Assembly (NCBI GenBank): GCA_963707465.1
Contig: CAVPQK010000015.1
Location: 1,798,001-1,862,000 of the forward strand
Direction of reading: 5' to 3'
Origin: Bog-159 sp963707465
Lineage (GTDB): Bacteria > Acidobacteriota > Terriglobia > Bryobacterales > Bryobacteraceae
Length of the DNA stretch: 64,000 nucleotides
Both the position numbers and the translations under genes were made by a program. This document shows positions 17,901 through 24,942 of the stretch, piece after piece. Under the pieces are notes generated by a model. The model worked only from the letters and a program-made list of their open reading frames with translations, was not told the DNA's origin and did no database searches. Positions within the stretch are counted from its first letter, which is position 1; every line of letters starts with the position of its first letter.

Positions 17901-17995
17901 TCCTAAACCAGTATCGTTACTGGACATGTAGCCGCGCGCGGCTGCTTGCTGCTGACGTTTTGCAGAATCACACCTGGTTATTTGAGAGGCCGTGA
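14969..17995 (+). CDS. Large N6-adenine DNA methyltransferase (Eco57I-like), candidate R-M component
   Basis: 1008 residues. Motif I is VLDPACGAGVFLV (D342-G348) and motif IV is SNPPW (N466-W469), the pattern of N6-adenine methyltransferases. Before the catalytic core, LGRALFLRFLQDRQVI and VYYTPRNIAATVVEEAF resemble the helical region of Eco57I/type IIG-like proteins. The region after about 600, with RRTVYKSDIDDFPIVPF, looks like a target-recognition segment. Residues 1-160 form a domain I do not recognise; no PD-(D/E)XK motif was seen in it. The next gene starts 3 nt after the stop and carries such a motif. Codon use is less G+C-rich than in the flanking housekeeping genes, which suggests transfer. 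No BREX or DISARM partner genes are nearby. Confidence 0.85.
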   Translation: MSLTAELQQYGIDSGSVRTFGGSATPELLNYLDLIEPRKPEALHPEGVAESQGRPLLFFVDESHPALRAGDQTPRLKELRRNLACRGARSYLARILPGQLKVVPVSLDEQMPDWTEYRAGTGEALTFFSRLTLGQFDGPGEPSTPDQVFKEMFDLLEKGSDRLAHRIGRSDVLSLLGRALFLRFLQDRQVITEHNTKKIAPKASSLQACFETVENASATCEWLDRTFNGDFLPLSRYSRLEFFEDAARKTEGNVLTVLGSILANDRPVGVRDYQRRFNWADFDFAHIPVGLLSQVYEKFIWTWADREAKDTSVYYTPRNIAATVVEEAFEKLPNAHKARVLDPACGAGVFLVLAFRRLYRERWKVTGQRPDTRAIREILFTQLSGFDISDSALKLSALSLYLTAIELDPEPIPPEKLKFANPRDVVLFNWRRAGDAEEGPTIGSLGQPWPHLGTPFNAQFDLVVSNPPWTSLPKSKAGKHIAEQFTDISREVIRRRGGETAAEAYRNPDSAPDLPFVWKSTEWCKPGGRIAMALPARVLLKQEAVPVRARRTLFELLEVTGIINCSNLSDTTVWPEMQQPFMLLFARNRVPEPGHTIQFVTPLYDEALNGRGEVRIDSKSAQPIEVSAVNEMPWIWKTLAVGTSLDFDVICKLKARDRPPLKRYWKSLRLTSGNGYQVKPQQKPQRDARFLHDLPDLNDTSKFEFIVEPDKLQKFKRPTALFPRQRKIYRHPLVLVKESPGTDRTKGWALVSDVDVAFNQSFYGYSAASHSEGTLLIRYLHLLVHSLLWMHYALLTSPKLGAERRTVYKSDIDDFPIVPFGGLSEDQRKDLLLLSGRLERADKTAFPEIDTFFAKMYGLDELDVEVIRDTLSVCLPYKESRERACRPPDDEERRRFCERLESLLLPFFKAIGKPVEVVPAVSRDASANAPFGLLSLGRRGQRVLDPGDSVELKVLQLANDTGATQIIHEAERGLSIGILNQYRYWTCSRARLLAADVLQNHTWLFERP

Positions 17996-17998
17996 ATC

Positions 17999-18718
17999 AT
18001 GGCGGTCGGTTTCTATGGCGATCTGGGATGGCACATGCTGCCGCACCCGAGGATCAGCCTGCCCGTTTTGTTAGTGGTAGAAGACGCTCTCTGCGCCGCA
18101 TGGGAGTTGCTTCGCACTGATGCCAGGGTTGGGTTTAACCTCCTGACGGCTTCCGAGGATGCCATCACTCTCGAACTGCATGAAGCACTCTTCGACCGGG
18201 TGTTCAACAGGGGAATTGTCGAAGGATTCGATTCAGGATTGTTCGCGACTGTCGAGCGGGAACCGAAAATCAGGAGTTATGATTACCGCCACCCGGACAA
18301 GATGCCAGACCTGCTGGTCCGGCTCGTAGGACGCCCGCCGGGTGTAAGGAATTCGCAGGACGCATTATTCATTGAATGTAAGCCCGTGGATTCGACGCAT
18401 GCCGTTTTGGGACACTATTGCAACAAAGGACTGATTCGGTTCGTTCAGGGCGATTACGCATGGGCTATGCCCAACGCGATGATGGTGGGCTACACTAAAC
18501 GGGGCTACACGCTTTTCGTGGAACTTACCCAGGCGCTCCAGGGCTGGCCGCTCGACGCCCAGTACAGCACTCTTCCGCGGCCTTGTGCCCACTCTAAGGC
18601 CACAGCCACCGGCGAAATGGTTCATTCGACCGAGCATGCTCGATCCTTCAAGTACATCGAGACCGACCAAGCCGCCCCCGCCATCACCATCCGCCACTTG
18701 TGGTTAAGGCGAGACTGA
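17999..18718 (+). CDS. Putative PD-(D/E)XK nuclease partnered with the DNA methyltransferase
   Basis: 239 residues. The possible active site is D104 in KMPDLLVRLVG, followed by E126-C-K128 in DALFIECKP. A helix with GHYCNKGLIRFVQGDYAW and then the strand AMMVGYT come next. This order (acidic residue, 15-30 residues, E-x-K, helix) is the PD-(D/E)XK restriction-nuclease signature. The N-terminal half (EDALCAAWELLRTD, ITLELHEALFDRVFNRGIVEGF) is helical and not recognised. The 3-nt gap behind the methyltransferase implies one transcript and a joint role, most simply a two-subunit restriction-modification system. The assignment rests on the motif and the neighbour only. Confidence 0.6.
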   Translation: MAVGFYGDLGWHMLPHPRISLPVLLVVEDALCAAWELLRTDARVGFNLLTASEDAITLELHEALFDRVFNRGIVEGFDSGLFATVEREPKIRSYDYRHPDKMPDLLVRLVGRPPGVRNSQDALFIECKPVDSTHAVLGHYCNKGLIRFVQGDYAWAMPNAMMVGYTKRGYTLFVELTQALQGWPLDAQYSTLPRPCAHSKATATGEMVHSTEHARSFKYIETDQAAPAITIRHLWLRRD

Positions 18719-19098
18719 TTGAGTCGACCAGTCACAGTTTTTCTTTGCACTCGCGGGTGCTGTCAGAAGCGCGACTGCGGTCGTCAGGCAACTGATGGGC
18801 ATCGGGGACCCGCGCGCCGCTCATGGCCCCGAGCCGGCGTTCGAGGAGATCATGACGCGACCGGCACCCCCTGGTGGCGTTGTCCCCAAACACACCTCAC
18901 CGCCAAACTACTTCACTCTAAAGCGCTTACCCAGGAAACCCCGGCTTAACGTAGGTAATCTAACCATACGCAAGTGGCCTGGACAGGCTACGCCCGACCA
19001 GCCGCTGACCTCTAGCCGCTTTCCGTCAGTTGTCATCAGATCTCCACCCACACCGGCGAGCGTACCGCCCGACCTGTTACCATAAAAACTCTTGGCGA
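18719..19098 (+). other. Non-coding stretch between nuclease-like gene and aroC
   Basis: 380 bases with no convincing gene. Short open frames here are rich in Pro and Arg and match no domain I recognise. No clear promoter, hairpin or tRNA was seen. The stretch may mark the downstream boundary of the inserted island. Confidence 0.5.
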
Positions 19099-20271
19099 AT
19101 GCTGCGATTTGAAACCGCCGGGGAGTCGCATGGCGAGTGCCTGGTGGCCACGCTCACCGGTCTTCCCGCCGGAATACCCGTCTCCCTCGACACCGTAAAT
19201 CACGAGCTTTGGCGCCGCCAGCAGGGCTATGGCCGCGGCGGACGCATGAAGATCGAAAACGATCGCGCCGAAATTGTCTCCGGCGTTCGCCACTCCCACA
19301 CCATCGGCTCGCCCGTCGCCATCCTCATCCGCAACCGCGACTGGCAAAACTGGACCGAAGCCCTCCCGGTCGAAGATATGGATGGTGCCGAAGACAAGCG
19401 CAAACCCGTCACCCGCCCCCGCCCCGGACACGCCGATCTGGCCGGCGCCATCAAGTACAACTTCGCCGATGCCCGCTACATCCTGGAGCGCGCCAGCGCC
19501 CGCGAAACCACCGCGCGCGTAGCCCTCGGCGCCGTCGCCAAAGCCCTGCTCATCCAGTTCGGTATCGACATCGCCAGCCACGCCATTGCCGTCGGCAGCG
19601 TGCGCCTCGAAAGAATCGCCGCGTGGGACGAAGTCGCGGCCATGCGCGCCAAGCCCGAAGTCCTGCTCGGCTGCGTGGATGCCGAAACCGAACAGCGCAT
19701 GAAGGAAGTCGTGGACCACGCCTATCGCACCGGCGACACCGTGGGCGGCGTCTTCGAAGTGATCGCCCATGGCCTGCCCACCGGCCTGGGATCGCACACC
19801 ACCTGGGATTCCCGCCTCGACGGTCGCTTGGCGCAAGCCATCGTTTCCATTCAAGCCGTGAAAGGCGTCGAGCTGGGATTCGCGGCTGACAACGCCTCCA
19901 GCTTCGGTTCCGCCGTCCAGGACACCATCGGTTACGATCGCCAGGCGCGCCATTTCACCCGCGGAGCCAATCGCGCCGGCGGCCTCGAGGGCGGCATGAC
20001 CAACGGCCAGGATCTCCTGGTGCGCGGATTCCTGAAGCCCATTTCCACCCTGCGCCGCCCGCTCGAATCGGTCGACCTGGTCACCCGCGAACCCGCGCTA
20101 GCCGCCTACGAGCGCTCGGATGTGTGCGTAGTGCCCGCCGCGGGCGTCATCGCCGAAGCCATGGTGGCGCTGGTGCTGGCCCAAGCTTTCCTGGAAAAGT
20201 TCGGCGGCGATTCGCTCGTCGAAACCAAGCGCAATTTTGAAGGTTATCTCACTCAGGTGCGGGATTTCTGA
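19099..20271 (+). CDS. aroC: Chorismate synthase
   Basis: 390 residues. It starts MLRFETAGESHGECLVATLTGLPAG and contains RQQGYGRGGRMKIE, the FMN/substrate-binding RPGHADL segment, ERASARETTARVA and RAGGLEGGMTNG. It catalyses the last step of the shikimate pathway, EPSP to chorismate, using reduced FMN. I start it at the ATG at 19099, where the conserved N-terminus begins; a frame reaching back to 19030 adds an unlike leader. It heads a run of plus-strand housekeeping genes and is 2 nt from def. Confidence 0.97.
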   Translation: MLRFETAGESHGECLVATLTGLPAGIPVSLDTVNHELWRRQQGYGRGGRMKIENDRAEIVSGVRHSHTIGSPVAILIRNRDWQNWTEALPVEDMDGAEDKRKPVTRPRPGHADLAGAIKYNFADARYILERASARETTARVALGAVAKALLIQFGIDIASHAIAVGSVRLERIAAWDEVAAMRAKPEVLLGCVDAETEQRMKEVVDHAYRTGDTVGGVFEVIAHGLPTGLGSHTTWDSRLDGRLAQAIVSIQAVKGVELGFAADNASSFGSAVQDTIGYDRQARHFTRGANRAGGLEGGMTNGQDLLVRGFLKPISTLRRPLESVDLVTREPALAAYERSDVCVVPAAGVIAEAMVALVLAQAFLEKFGGDSLVETKRNFEGYLTQVRDF

Positions 20272-20273
20272 AT

Positions 20274-20789
20274 ATGGTTTATCCAATTGTGAAGTACGGC
20301 GATCCGGTGCTCGAGCGCGAGGCGGACGATGTCACCGATTTCGGCACGCCCGAACTCGACCAGTTCCTCGAAGACATGTTCGAGTCCATGTACGCAGCCA
20401 AAGGCGTCGGGCTGGCCGCGCCCCAGATCGGCTTCTCCCGCAAGATCGCCGTCATCGACATCTCCAACGCCGAAAACCCAGCCGACAAGCTCGTGCTGAT
20501 CAATCCGACAATCGTGCGCGTGGAAGGCAAGCAGGAAGGTGAAGAAGGCTGCCTGAGCATTCCCACATTCCGCGAGCAGGTAAAGCGCGCCAAGCGTGTC
20601 ACCGTCCGCGCGCAGGACGCCAAAGGCGAATTCTTCGAGAAAACCGGCGAAGACCTGCTGGCGCGCGCCTTCCTCCACGAGACCGATCACCTCCACGGCA
20701 AGCTCTACATCAGCCACATCAGCGCCCTCAAGCGCGATCTGATCCGTCGCAAAGTGCGCAAGCTGGTCAAAGCCGGAGAATGGGAGTGA
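20274..20789 (+). CDS. def: Peptide deformylase
   Basis: 171 residues. All three family motifs are present: GVGLAAPQ (45-51), EGCLS with metal ligand C93, and HETDHL with H135, E136 and H139. The enzyme removes the N-formyl group from nascent proteins using a divalent metal, normally Fe(II). The start lies 2 nt after aroC. fmt, which adds the formyl group to initiator tRNA, follows 0.6 kb later, with a repeat and a toxin-antitoxin pair inserted between them. def-fmt is a common bacterial pairing, so these look like insertions. Confidence 0.97.
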   Translation: MVYPIVKYGDPVLEREADDVTDFGTPELDQFLEDMFESMYAAKGVGLAAPQIGFSRKIAVIDISNAENPADKLVLINPTIVRVEGKQEGEEGCLSIPTFREQVKRAKRVTVRAQDAKGEFFEKTGEDLLARAFLHETDHLHGKLYISHISALKRDLIRRKVRKLVKAGEWE

Positions 20790-20790
20790 G

Positions 20791-20843
20791 TGGGGCAGGC
20801 TCTCAGCCTGCTCTCAGCCTGCGGCGGCCTCTCAGGCCGCCCT
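20791..20843. repeat. Double-hairpin intergenic repeat, copy 3
   Basis: Starts TGGGGCAGGC immediately after the def stop. The segment CTCTCAGCCTG is repeated twice, and GGCGGCCT-ctc-AGGCCGCC follows. The second hairpin is identical to that of the copy at 3895-3950. Confidence 0.7.
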
Positions 20844-20903
20844 CCAAGACGCGCATCGCCGTTCCCACCCCAAGCCCTGGCCGCCGGGCACTATACTGTG
20901 GAT

Positions 20904-21107
20904 ATGACATTCAGGGTCGTTTTGGAACATGATCCCGAGACCGGCGATTACTCTGCCGTCTGCCCGGAACTCCCTGGCTGCGCCTCCGCCGGCGAGACCG
21001 AGGCGGAAGCTAGAGTAAATATTCGGGAGGCCATAGAGCTCTACCTCATGCCAGGAGACATCGCTTTGCCTGAAGACGCCAAGCTTTTCGAGGTCACGGT
21101 TGGGTGA
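20904..21107 (+). CDS. hicB: HicB-family antitoxin
   Basis: 67 residues: TFRVVLEHDPETGDYSAVCPELPGCASAGET and EAEARVNIREAIELYL. This is the partial RNase H-like fold of HicB antitoxins. The ATG at 20904 is preferred because the fold begins right after it. A TATACT at 20892-20897 stands so close that the transcript could be nearly leaderless. The frame ends inside the start of hicA (8-nt overlap), so the pair is translationally coupled. There is no DNA-binding C-terminal extension, so autoregulation is uncertain. Confidence 0.85.
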   Translation: MTFRVVLEHDPETGDYSAVCPELPGCASAGETEAEARVNIREAIELYLMPGDIALPEDAKLFEVTVG

Positions 21108-21327
21108 ACGTGGGACGCCGAGGCTCTCTTCGGACCAGGTGATTCGGATTCTTCACCATCACGGCTTTCTGCGGATCGGCGCTTCTGGTAGCCACCAGAA
21201 GTGGCGGCATCCGCTCACGGGAAAGCAGGTCATCGTCGCGCATCACCGCGGCCGCGTGCTTCCGCTCGGAACCATGCGGGCGATCATCGAGGGTAGCGGC
21301 ATCGAGCCTTCGGAATGGTTGAAATGA
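21100..21327 (+). CDS. hicA: HicA-family mRNA interferase toxin
   Basis: 75 residues. The double-stranded-RNA-binding-like HicA fold is clear: LSSDQVIRILHHHGFLRIGASGSHQKWRH with the catalytic His in GSHQKW, then VIVAHHRGRVLPLGTMRAII. HicA toxins cleave mRNA in the cytoplasm. The start is a TTG that overlaps the end of hicB. The antitoxin comes first here, a known minority order. The sequence appears intact. Confidence 0.85.
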   Translation: MGERGTPRLSSDQVIRILHHHGFLRIGASGSHQKWRHPLTGKQVIVAHHRGRVLPLGTMRAIIEGSGIEPSEWLK

Positions 21328-21393
21328 GCGTCGCGCAATCGCAGAATTCGGTTACTCCTGGCCCCGGCCTGCGCGGTGCCCTCGGATTCTAAG

Positions 21394-22311
21394 ATGCGCG
21401 TAATATTTCTAGGCACGCCCCAATTCGCCGTCCCCACCCTCGAAGCCATAGTCGCCGCCGGCCACAACGTAATCCAAGTAGTCACCCAGCCCGACCGCCC
21501 CCGAGGAAGAGGCCGCCAACTAAGTCCGTCTCCCGTAAAAGAAACAGCCCTCCGCCACGCCCTCCCCGTCTACCAGCCCGAACGCATCCGCCGCCCCGAA
21601 CCCATCGCCACCCTCGCCGCGCTAGCCCCCGACGTCATGGTCGTGGTCGGCTACGGCCAAATCATCCCGCAATCCGTAATCGACATCCCGCCCCACGGCA
21701 TCATTAATGTACACGCCTCCCTCCTGCCCAAATACCGCGGCGCGGGCCCGGTCCAATGGGCCATAGCCAACGGCGAAACCCGCACCGGCGTCACCACCAT
21801 GCGCATCGACGCCGGACTCGATACCGGCGACATGCTCCTGAAATCCGAAACCCAAATCGGTCCCGAAGAAACCGCCCTGGAATTGGGCCCGCGCCTGGCC
21901 GCCATGGGCGCCGCCCTCCTCATCGAAACCCTGGCCAACATCGCCGCCATCGCCCCCGAAAAGCAGGATCCCGCGCAAGCCACCCACGCCCCGCTGCTGA
22001 AGAAAGAGGATGGCCTCATCGACTGGCATCAGCCGGCCCAATCCATCCACAATCGCGTCCGTGGATTCCAGCCCTGGCCCGGCGCTTATACCCGCTTTCG
22101 CCACCAGCAACTTCACATCTGGAAATCGCGTGTAGCCGCGCCCGCCGCCGGTCAGCCAGGCCAATTGCTGCTCCATCCCCTTCGCGCCATCTGCCGCGAC
22201 GCCACCCTGGAGCTGATCGAAGTGCAGCTCGAAGGCCGCAACCGCATCGCCGCCGCAGCCTTCGCCAACGGCCAGCGTATCGCCGCCGCCGACATTCTGG
22301 GAGAATCGTAG
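21394..22311 (+). CDS. fmt: Methionyl-tRNA formyltransferase
   Basis: 305 residues. MRVIFLGTPQFAVPTLEAI is the Rossmann-like start. NVHASLLPKYRGAGPVQWAI carries the catalytic Asn-His pair and the SLLPKYRG loop, and IDAGLDTGDML follows. The C-terminal OB-like domain begins near DWHQPAQSIHNRVRGFQPWPGAYT. It transfers a formyl group from 10-formyl-THF to Met-tRNA(fMet). I prefer the ATG at 21394 over an in-frame GTG at 21376. It is in the run with def upstream and argJ 1 nt downstream. Confidence 0.97.
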   Translation: MRVIFLGTPQFAVPTLEAIVAAGHNVIQVVTQPDRPRGRGRQLSPSPVKETALRHALPVYQPERIRRPEPIATLAALAPDVMVVVGYGQIIPQSVIDIPPHGIINVHASLLPKYRGAGPVQWAIANGETRTGVTTMRIDAGLDTGDMLLKSETQIGPEETALELGPRLAAMGAALLIETLANIAAIAPEKQDPAQATHAPLLKKEDGLIDWHQPAQSIHNRVRGFQPWPGAYTRFRHQQLHIWKSRVAAPAAGQPGQLLLHPLRAICRDATLELIEVQLEGRNRIAAAAFANGQRIAAADILGES

Positions 22312-22312
22312 A

Positions 22313-23491
22313 GTGGATCTGCCGCTGGGCTATCGTTACGCCGCCACCTACGCGGGCCTTCGCAAGGTCGAAAAAGACGACCTCGGTCTGATCGTCTCCG
22401 GCCTTCCCGCCGCGGCCGCCGGCGTATTCACCCAGAATCGCGTGCAGGCCGCTCCCGTGAAGCTCTGCCGCCGCCACCTTGCCGCCTCCCGCGGCGCCGT
22501 GGGCGCCATCCTGGTGAATGCGGGAAATGCCAACTGCGCCACCCGCACGGGCGATTCCGTAGCGCTCGCCTGCTGCCGATCCGCCGCGCGCCTGCTGCGT
22601 CTGCCCGTCGCCCAGGTCCTGCCCGCCTCCACCGGCGTGATCGGCGTCGAACTCGATCCCAAGCTCATCGTCAACGCCCTGCCCCGCCTGGCCGCCGGCC
22701 TCTGCGAAGACGGCTTCGGCGCCGTCGCCCGCGCCATCATGACCACCGACCTGGTCCCCAAAGAGTCCTTCGCCGAAATCAAGCTGCGCCGCGGCGCCGT
22801 GCGCATCGCCGGCATGACCAAGGGTTCCGGCATGATCCAGCCGCGCATGGCCACCACCCTCGGCTTCCTGCTCACCGACGCCCACATTCCGGCCGCCATC
22901 CTGCGCCGCATGTTGCGCCGCGCCGTCGAACGCAGCTACAACCGCCTCTCCGTCGATGGCGACACTTCCACCAACGATACCCTGCTCCTGCTGGCCAACG
23001 GCGCTTCCGGCGTGCGCCCCGACCCCAAGGAAATGGCCGCGGTCGAAGAACGCATCACCCATGTCGCCGAAGATCTGGCGCGCAGCATCGCCCGCGATGG
23101 CGAAGGCGCGCGCAAGCTCATCACTATCCTGATTTCGGGCGCCGCCACCGATGCCGCCGCCGCCCTACTGGCCCGCTCCATCGCCAACTCGCCGCTGGTC
23201 AAAACCGCCGTCGCCGGCTCCGACCCCAACTGGGGCCGCATCCTCTCCGCCGCGGGCAATGCCGGCGTGGCCTTCGACCCGCGCCACGCCGATATCGAAA
23301 TGCAGGGCGTGCCCGTCTGCCGCGCCGGTCTGGCCGCGCGCTTCTCCGAAGCCGACCTGAAGCGCAAGCTGGACGCCCCCGAGTGCGAAATCCGCCTCTC
23401 CCTCCGCGGCAAGGGCAAAGGCCAAGCCCGCTTCTGGACCTGCGACTTCACCGAAGGCTACATCCGCATCAACGCCAGTTACCGGACCTGA
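22313..23491 (+). CDS. argJ: Bifunctional glutamate N-acetyltransferase / amino-acid acetyltransferase
   Basis: 392 residues, starting at GTG. FTQNRVQAAPVKLCRRHL and ILVNAGNANCATG-like ILVNAGNANCATRTGD are typical. The self-cleavage site is in KGSGMIQPRMATTLGF, with Thr181 as the likely nucleophile that separates the alpha and beta chains. NGASGV and GSDPNWGRI are also present. The enzyme transfers acetyl from N-acetylornithine to glutamate in arginine synthesis. The start is 1 nt behind fmt, so the two are co-transcribed. Confidence 0.95.
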   Translation: MDLPLGYRYAATYAGLRKVEKDDLGLIVSGLPAAAAGVFTQNRVQAAPVKLCRRHLAASRGAVGAILVNAGNANCATRTGDSVALACCRSAARLLRLPVAQVLPASTGVIGVELDPKLIVNALPRLAAGLCEDGFGAVARAIMTTDLVPKESFAEIKLRRGAVRIAGMTKGSGMIQPRMATTLGFLLTDAHIPAAILRRMLRRAVERSYNRLSVDGDTSTNDTLLLLANGASGVRPDPKEMAAVEERITHVAEDLARSIARDGEGARKLITILISGAATDAAAALLARSIANSPLVKTAVAGSDPNWGRILSAAGNAGVAFDPRHADIEMQGVPVCRAGLAARFSEADLKRKLDAPECEIRLSLRGKGKGQARFWTCDFTEGYIRINASYRT

Positions 23492-23493
23492 CT

Positions 23494-23940
23494 ATGAAAC
23501 GGCGAGCTTTTCTCTTGACCATCGGAGGCGCGGCAGCCGCTGCCGGCACGGCGCTCGCGGCCGACGCGCAGCAGCAGGTCTTCGACCTCTTCAGCAAAAT
23601 CGCCTCCGCCCTCAGCGATGACGACCCGGCCATGTTCGTCGAAGCCATCGATCCCGCCATGCCCCACTTCGACGATTTCCGCCGCGACGTCGTAGCCCTC
23701 ACCGATGTCGCCACCCTCACCAATTCCATCGAAATACTGTCGGATACCGGCGACGATACCCATCGCGCCGAGGAACTGGACTGGTATCTGGAAATGATGA
23801 GCAAAGCCGATCCCCACCCCGTCGAGCGCCGCCGCGAAGTAGTGAAATTCCGCCTGGAACGTAAAGCCGACAAAGGCAAGAAGTGGAAGATCGTCTCCAT
23901 CGACCCGCTACACTTCTTCGCCCCCCCCAAAATCGCCTAA
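23494..23940 (+). CDS. Tat-exported small protein, NTF2-like, unknown function
   Basis: 148 residues. The N-terminus MKRRAFLLTIGGAAAAAGTALA has a twin-arginine motif (RRxFL) and a cleavage site near ALAAD. The mature part (VFDLFSKIASALSDDDPAMFVEAIDP ... WKIVSIDPLHFF) has the helix-then-curved-sheet pattern of NTF2/SnoaL-like domains, but I cannot name a family. It begins 2 nt after argJ and probably shares its transcript. A double-hairpin repeat closes the unit. The Tat signal suggests that it folds before export. Confidence 0.65.
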   Translation: MKRRAFLLTIGGAAAAAGTALAADAQQQVFDLFSKIASALSDDDPAMFVEAIDPAMPHFDDFRRDVVALTDVATLTNSIEILSDTGDDTHRAEELDWYLEMMSKADPHPVERRREVVKFRLERKADKGKKWKIVSIDPLHFFAPPKIA

Positions 23941-23960
23941 CCCCTAACTATTCAACAACC

Positions 23961-24011
23961 TGGAGGGCGGGCAATCCTGCCCGCAGCCGCCTTTTAGGCG
24001 GCCTGCCCTGG
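23961..24011. repeat. Double-hairpin intergenic repeat, copy 4
   Basis: GGAGGGCGGGCAATCCTGCC opens the element, as in the copy at 7908. Its second hairpin is GCCGCC-tttta-GGCGGC. That stem differs from copy 2 at paired positions while keeping complementarity, which argues that the folded form matters. It lies 21 nt after the stop of the Tat-exported protein gene. Confidence 0.75.
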
Positions 24012-24330
24012 ACGCTATGAGCCGGCTGACACGCCGCGCCAATAAATATCCCCTATCCCACCAATAACTTACCGTCCCTCCCCCACCAACCGAGCCCGCA
24101 TCCATGATTATCTGAAGTAGGAAGATCCAAACCGCCCGTGCAACCATATGCAACACAAATCGGCACGAAGCTGCGTCCCCCGAGCCTCACTGCATCGCCA
24201 TGCAACACTCTGGACCCATGTACGTTGCACCATCCGGACGAATCCGCCCAGAGTCACTCTATCCCCCTCAAACCAAATCACATCCGCGAAATTGGGATTG
24301 TTTGGCCAAAAAGCTGAACGTCACCCTCAT

Positions 24331-24370
24331 GCACAATTCGGCACAATTCGGCACAATTTCGCACAATAGG
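24331..24370 (+). repeat. Four tandem 10-bp repeats before tag
   Basis: GCACAATTCG occurs twice in a row, followed by GCACAATTTC and GCACAATAGG. The last unit supplies the AGG of the tag ribosome site and ends 5 nt before the ATG. The period equals one helical turn. Confidence 0.85.
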
Positions 24371-24375
24371 AAATC

Positions 24376-24939
24376 ATGACCATCCGTTGCGCCTGGGCCA
24401 AAAACGACCTCTCCATCCCCTACCACGACCAGGAGTGGGGCGTCCCCGTCCACGACGACCGCCTCCTGTTCGAATTCCTGATCCTCGAAGGCGCGCAAGC
24501 CGGCCTGAGTTGGGACACCATCCTGCGCAAGCGCGCCCGCTATCGCGAAGTCTTCGACAACTTCGACCCGGCCAAAGTCGCCCGCTACGGCCAGCGCAAA
24601 GTGAACGCCCTGCTCGCCGACCCCGGCATCGTCCGCAACCGCCTGAAGATCGCCGCCGCCATCGGCAACGCGCAGGCGTTCCTGAAAGTGGCCGGCGAGT
24701 TCGGCGCCTTCGATGCCTACATCTGGCAGTTCACCGGCGGCCGTCCCCGCGTGAATGCCTGGCGCGCGTCGCAGGAACTCCCCGCCCGCACCGCCGAATC
24801 CGACGCCATGAGCAAAGATCTGAAGCGCCGCGGCTTCCGCTTCGTAGGCTCGACCATCTGCTACGCCTTCATGCAAGCCGTGGGGATGGTGAACGACCAC
24901 GCGACCGACTGCTTCCGGTATACTCAACTACTGCGGTGA
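24376..24939 (+). CDS. tag: DNA-3-methyladenine glycosylase I
   Basis: 187 residues, normal length. IRCAWAKNDLSIPYHDQEWGVPVHDD starts the family. The zinc ligands C5, H17, H175 and C179 are all present. LFEFLILEGAQAGLSWDTIL and the helix-hairpin-helix-like region complete the fold. The enzyme excises 3-methyladenine from alkylated DNA. AGGAAA precedes the ATG. The STAND gene begins 3 nt downstream, an unusual coupling of base-excision repair with a putative defence ATPase. Confidence 0.95.
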   Translation: MTIRCAWAKNDLSIPYHDQEWGVPVHDDRLLFEFLILEGAQAGLSWDTILRKRARYREVFDNFDPAKVARYGQRKVNALLADPGIVRNRLKIAAAIGNAQAFLKVAGEFGAFDAYIWQFTGGRPRVNAWRASQELPARTAESDAMSKDLKRRGFRFVGSTICYAFMQAVGMVNDHATDCFRYTQLLR

Positions 24940-24942
24940 CCC

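Larger units (their letters stand above)
23941..24375 (+). other. Gene-free stretch with two repeat elements before tag
   Basis: 435 bases. It holds the double-hairpin repeat at 23961-24011 and a 10-bp tandem repeat at 24331-24370, both listed separately. The middle part (about 24012-24330) has a more mixed base composition than its surroundings, with no gene or RNA that I recognise. Confidence 0.6.

Noticed and set aside
14969..18718. BREX or DISARM locus
   Set aside because: The methyltransferase somewhat resembles PglX/DrmMI in class, but no PglZ, BrxC, helicase or phospholipase-D partner lies nearby.
18719..19085. Short genes between the nuclease-like gene and aroC
   Set aside because: The open frames use weak starts, are Pro/Arg-rich and match no known domain.
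24331..24370. CRISPR array
   Set aside because: Repeat units are only 10 bp with no spacers, and there are no cas genes.
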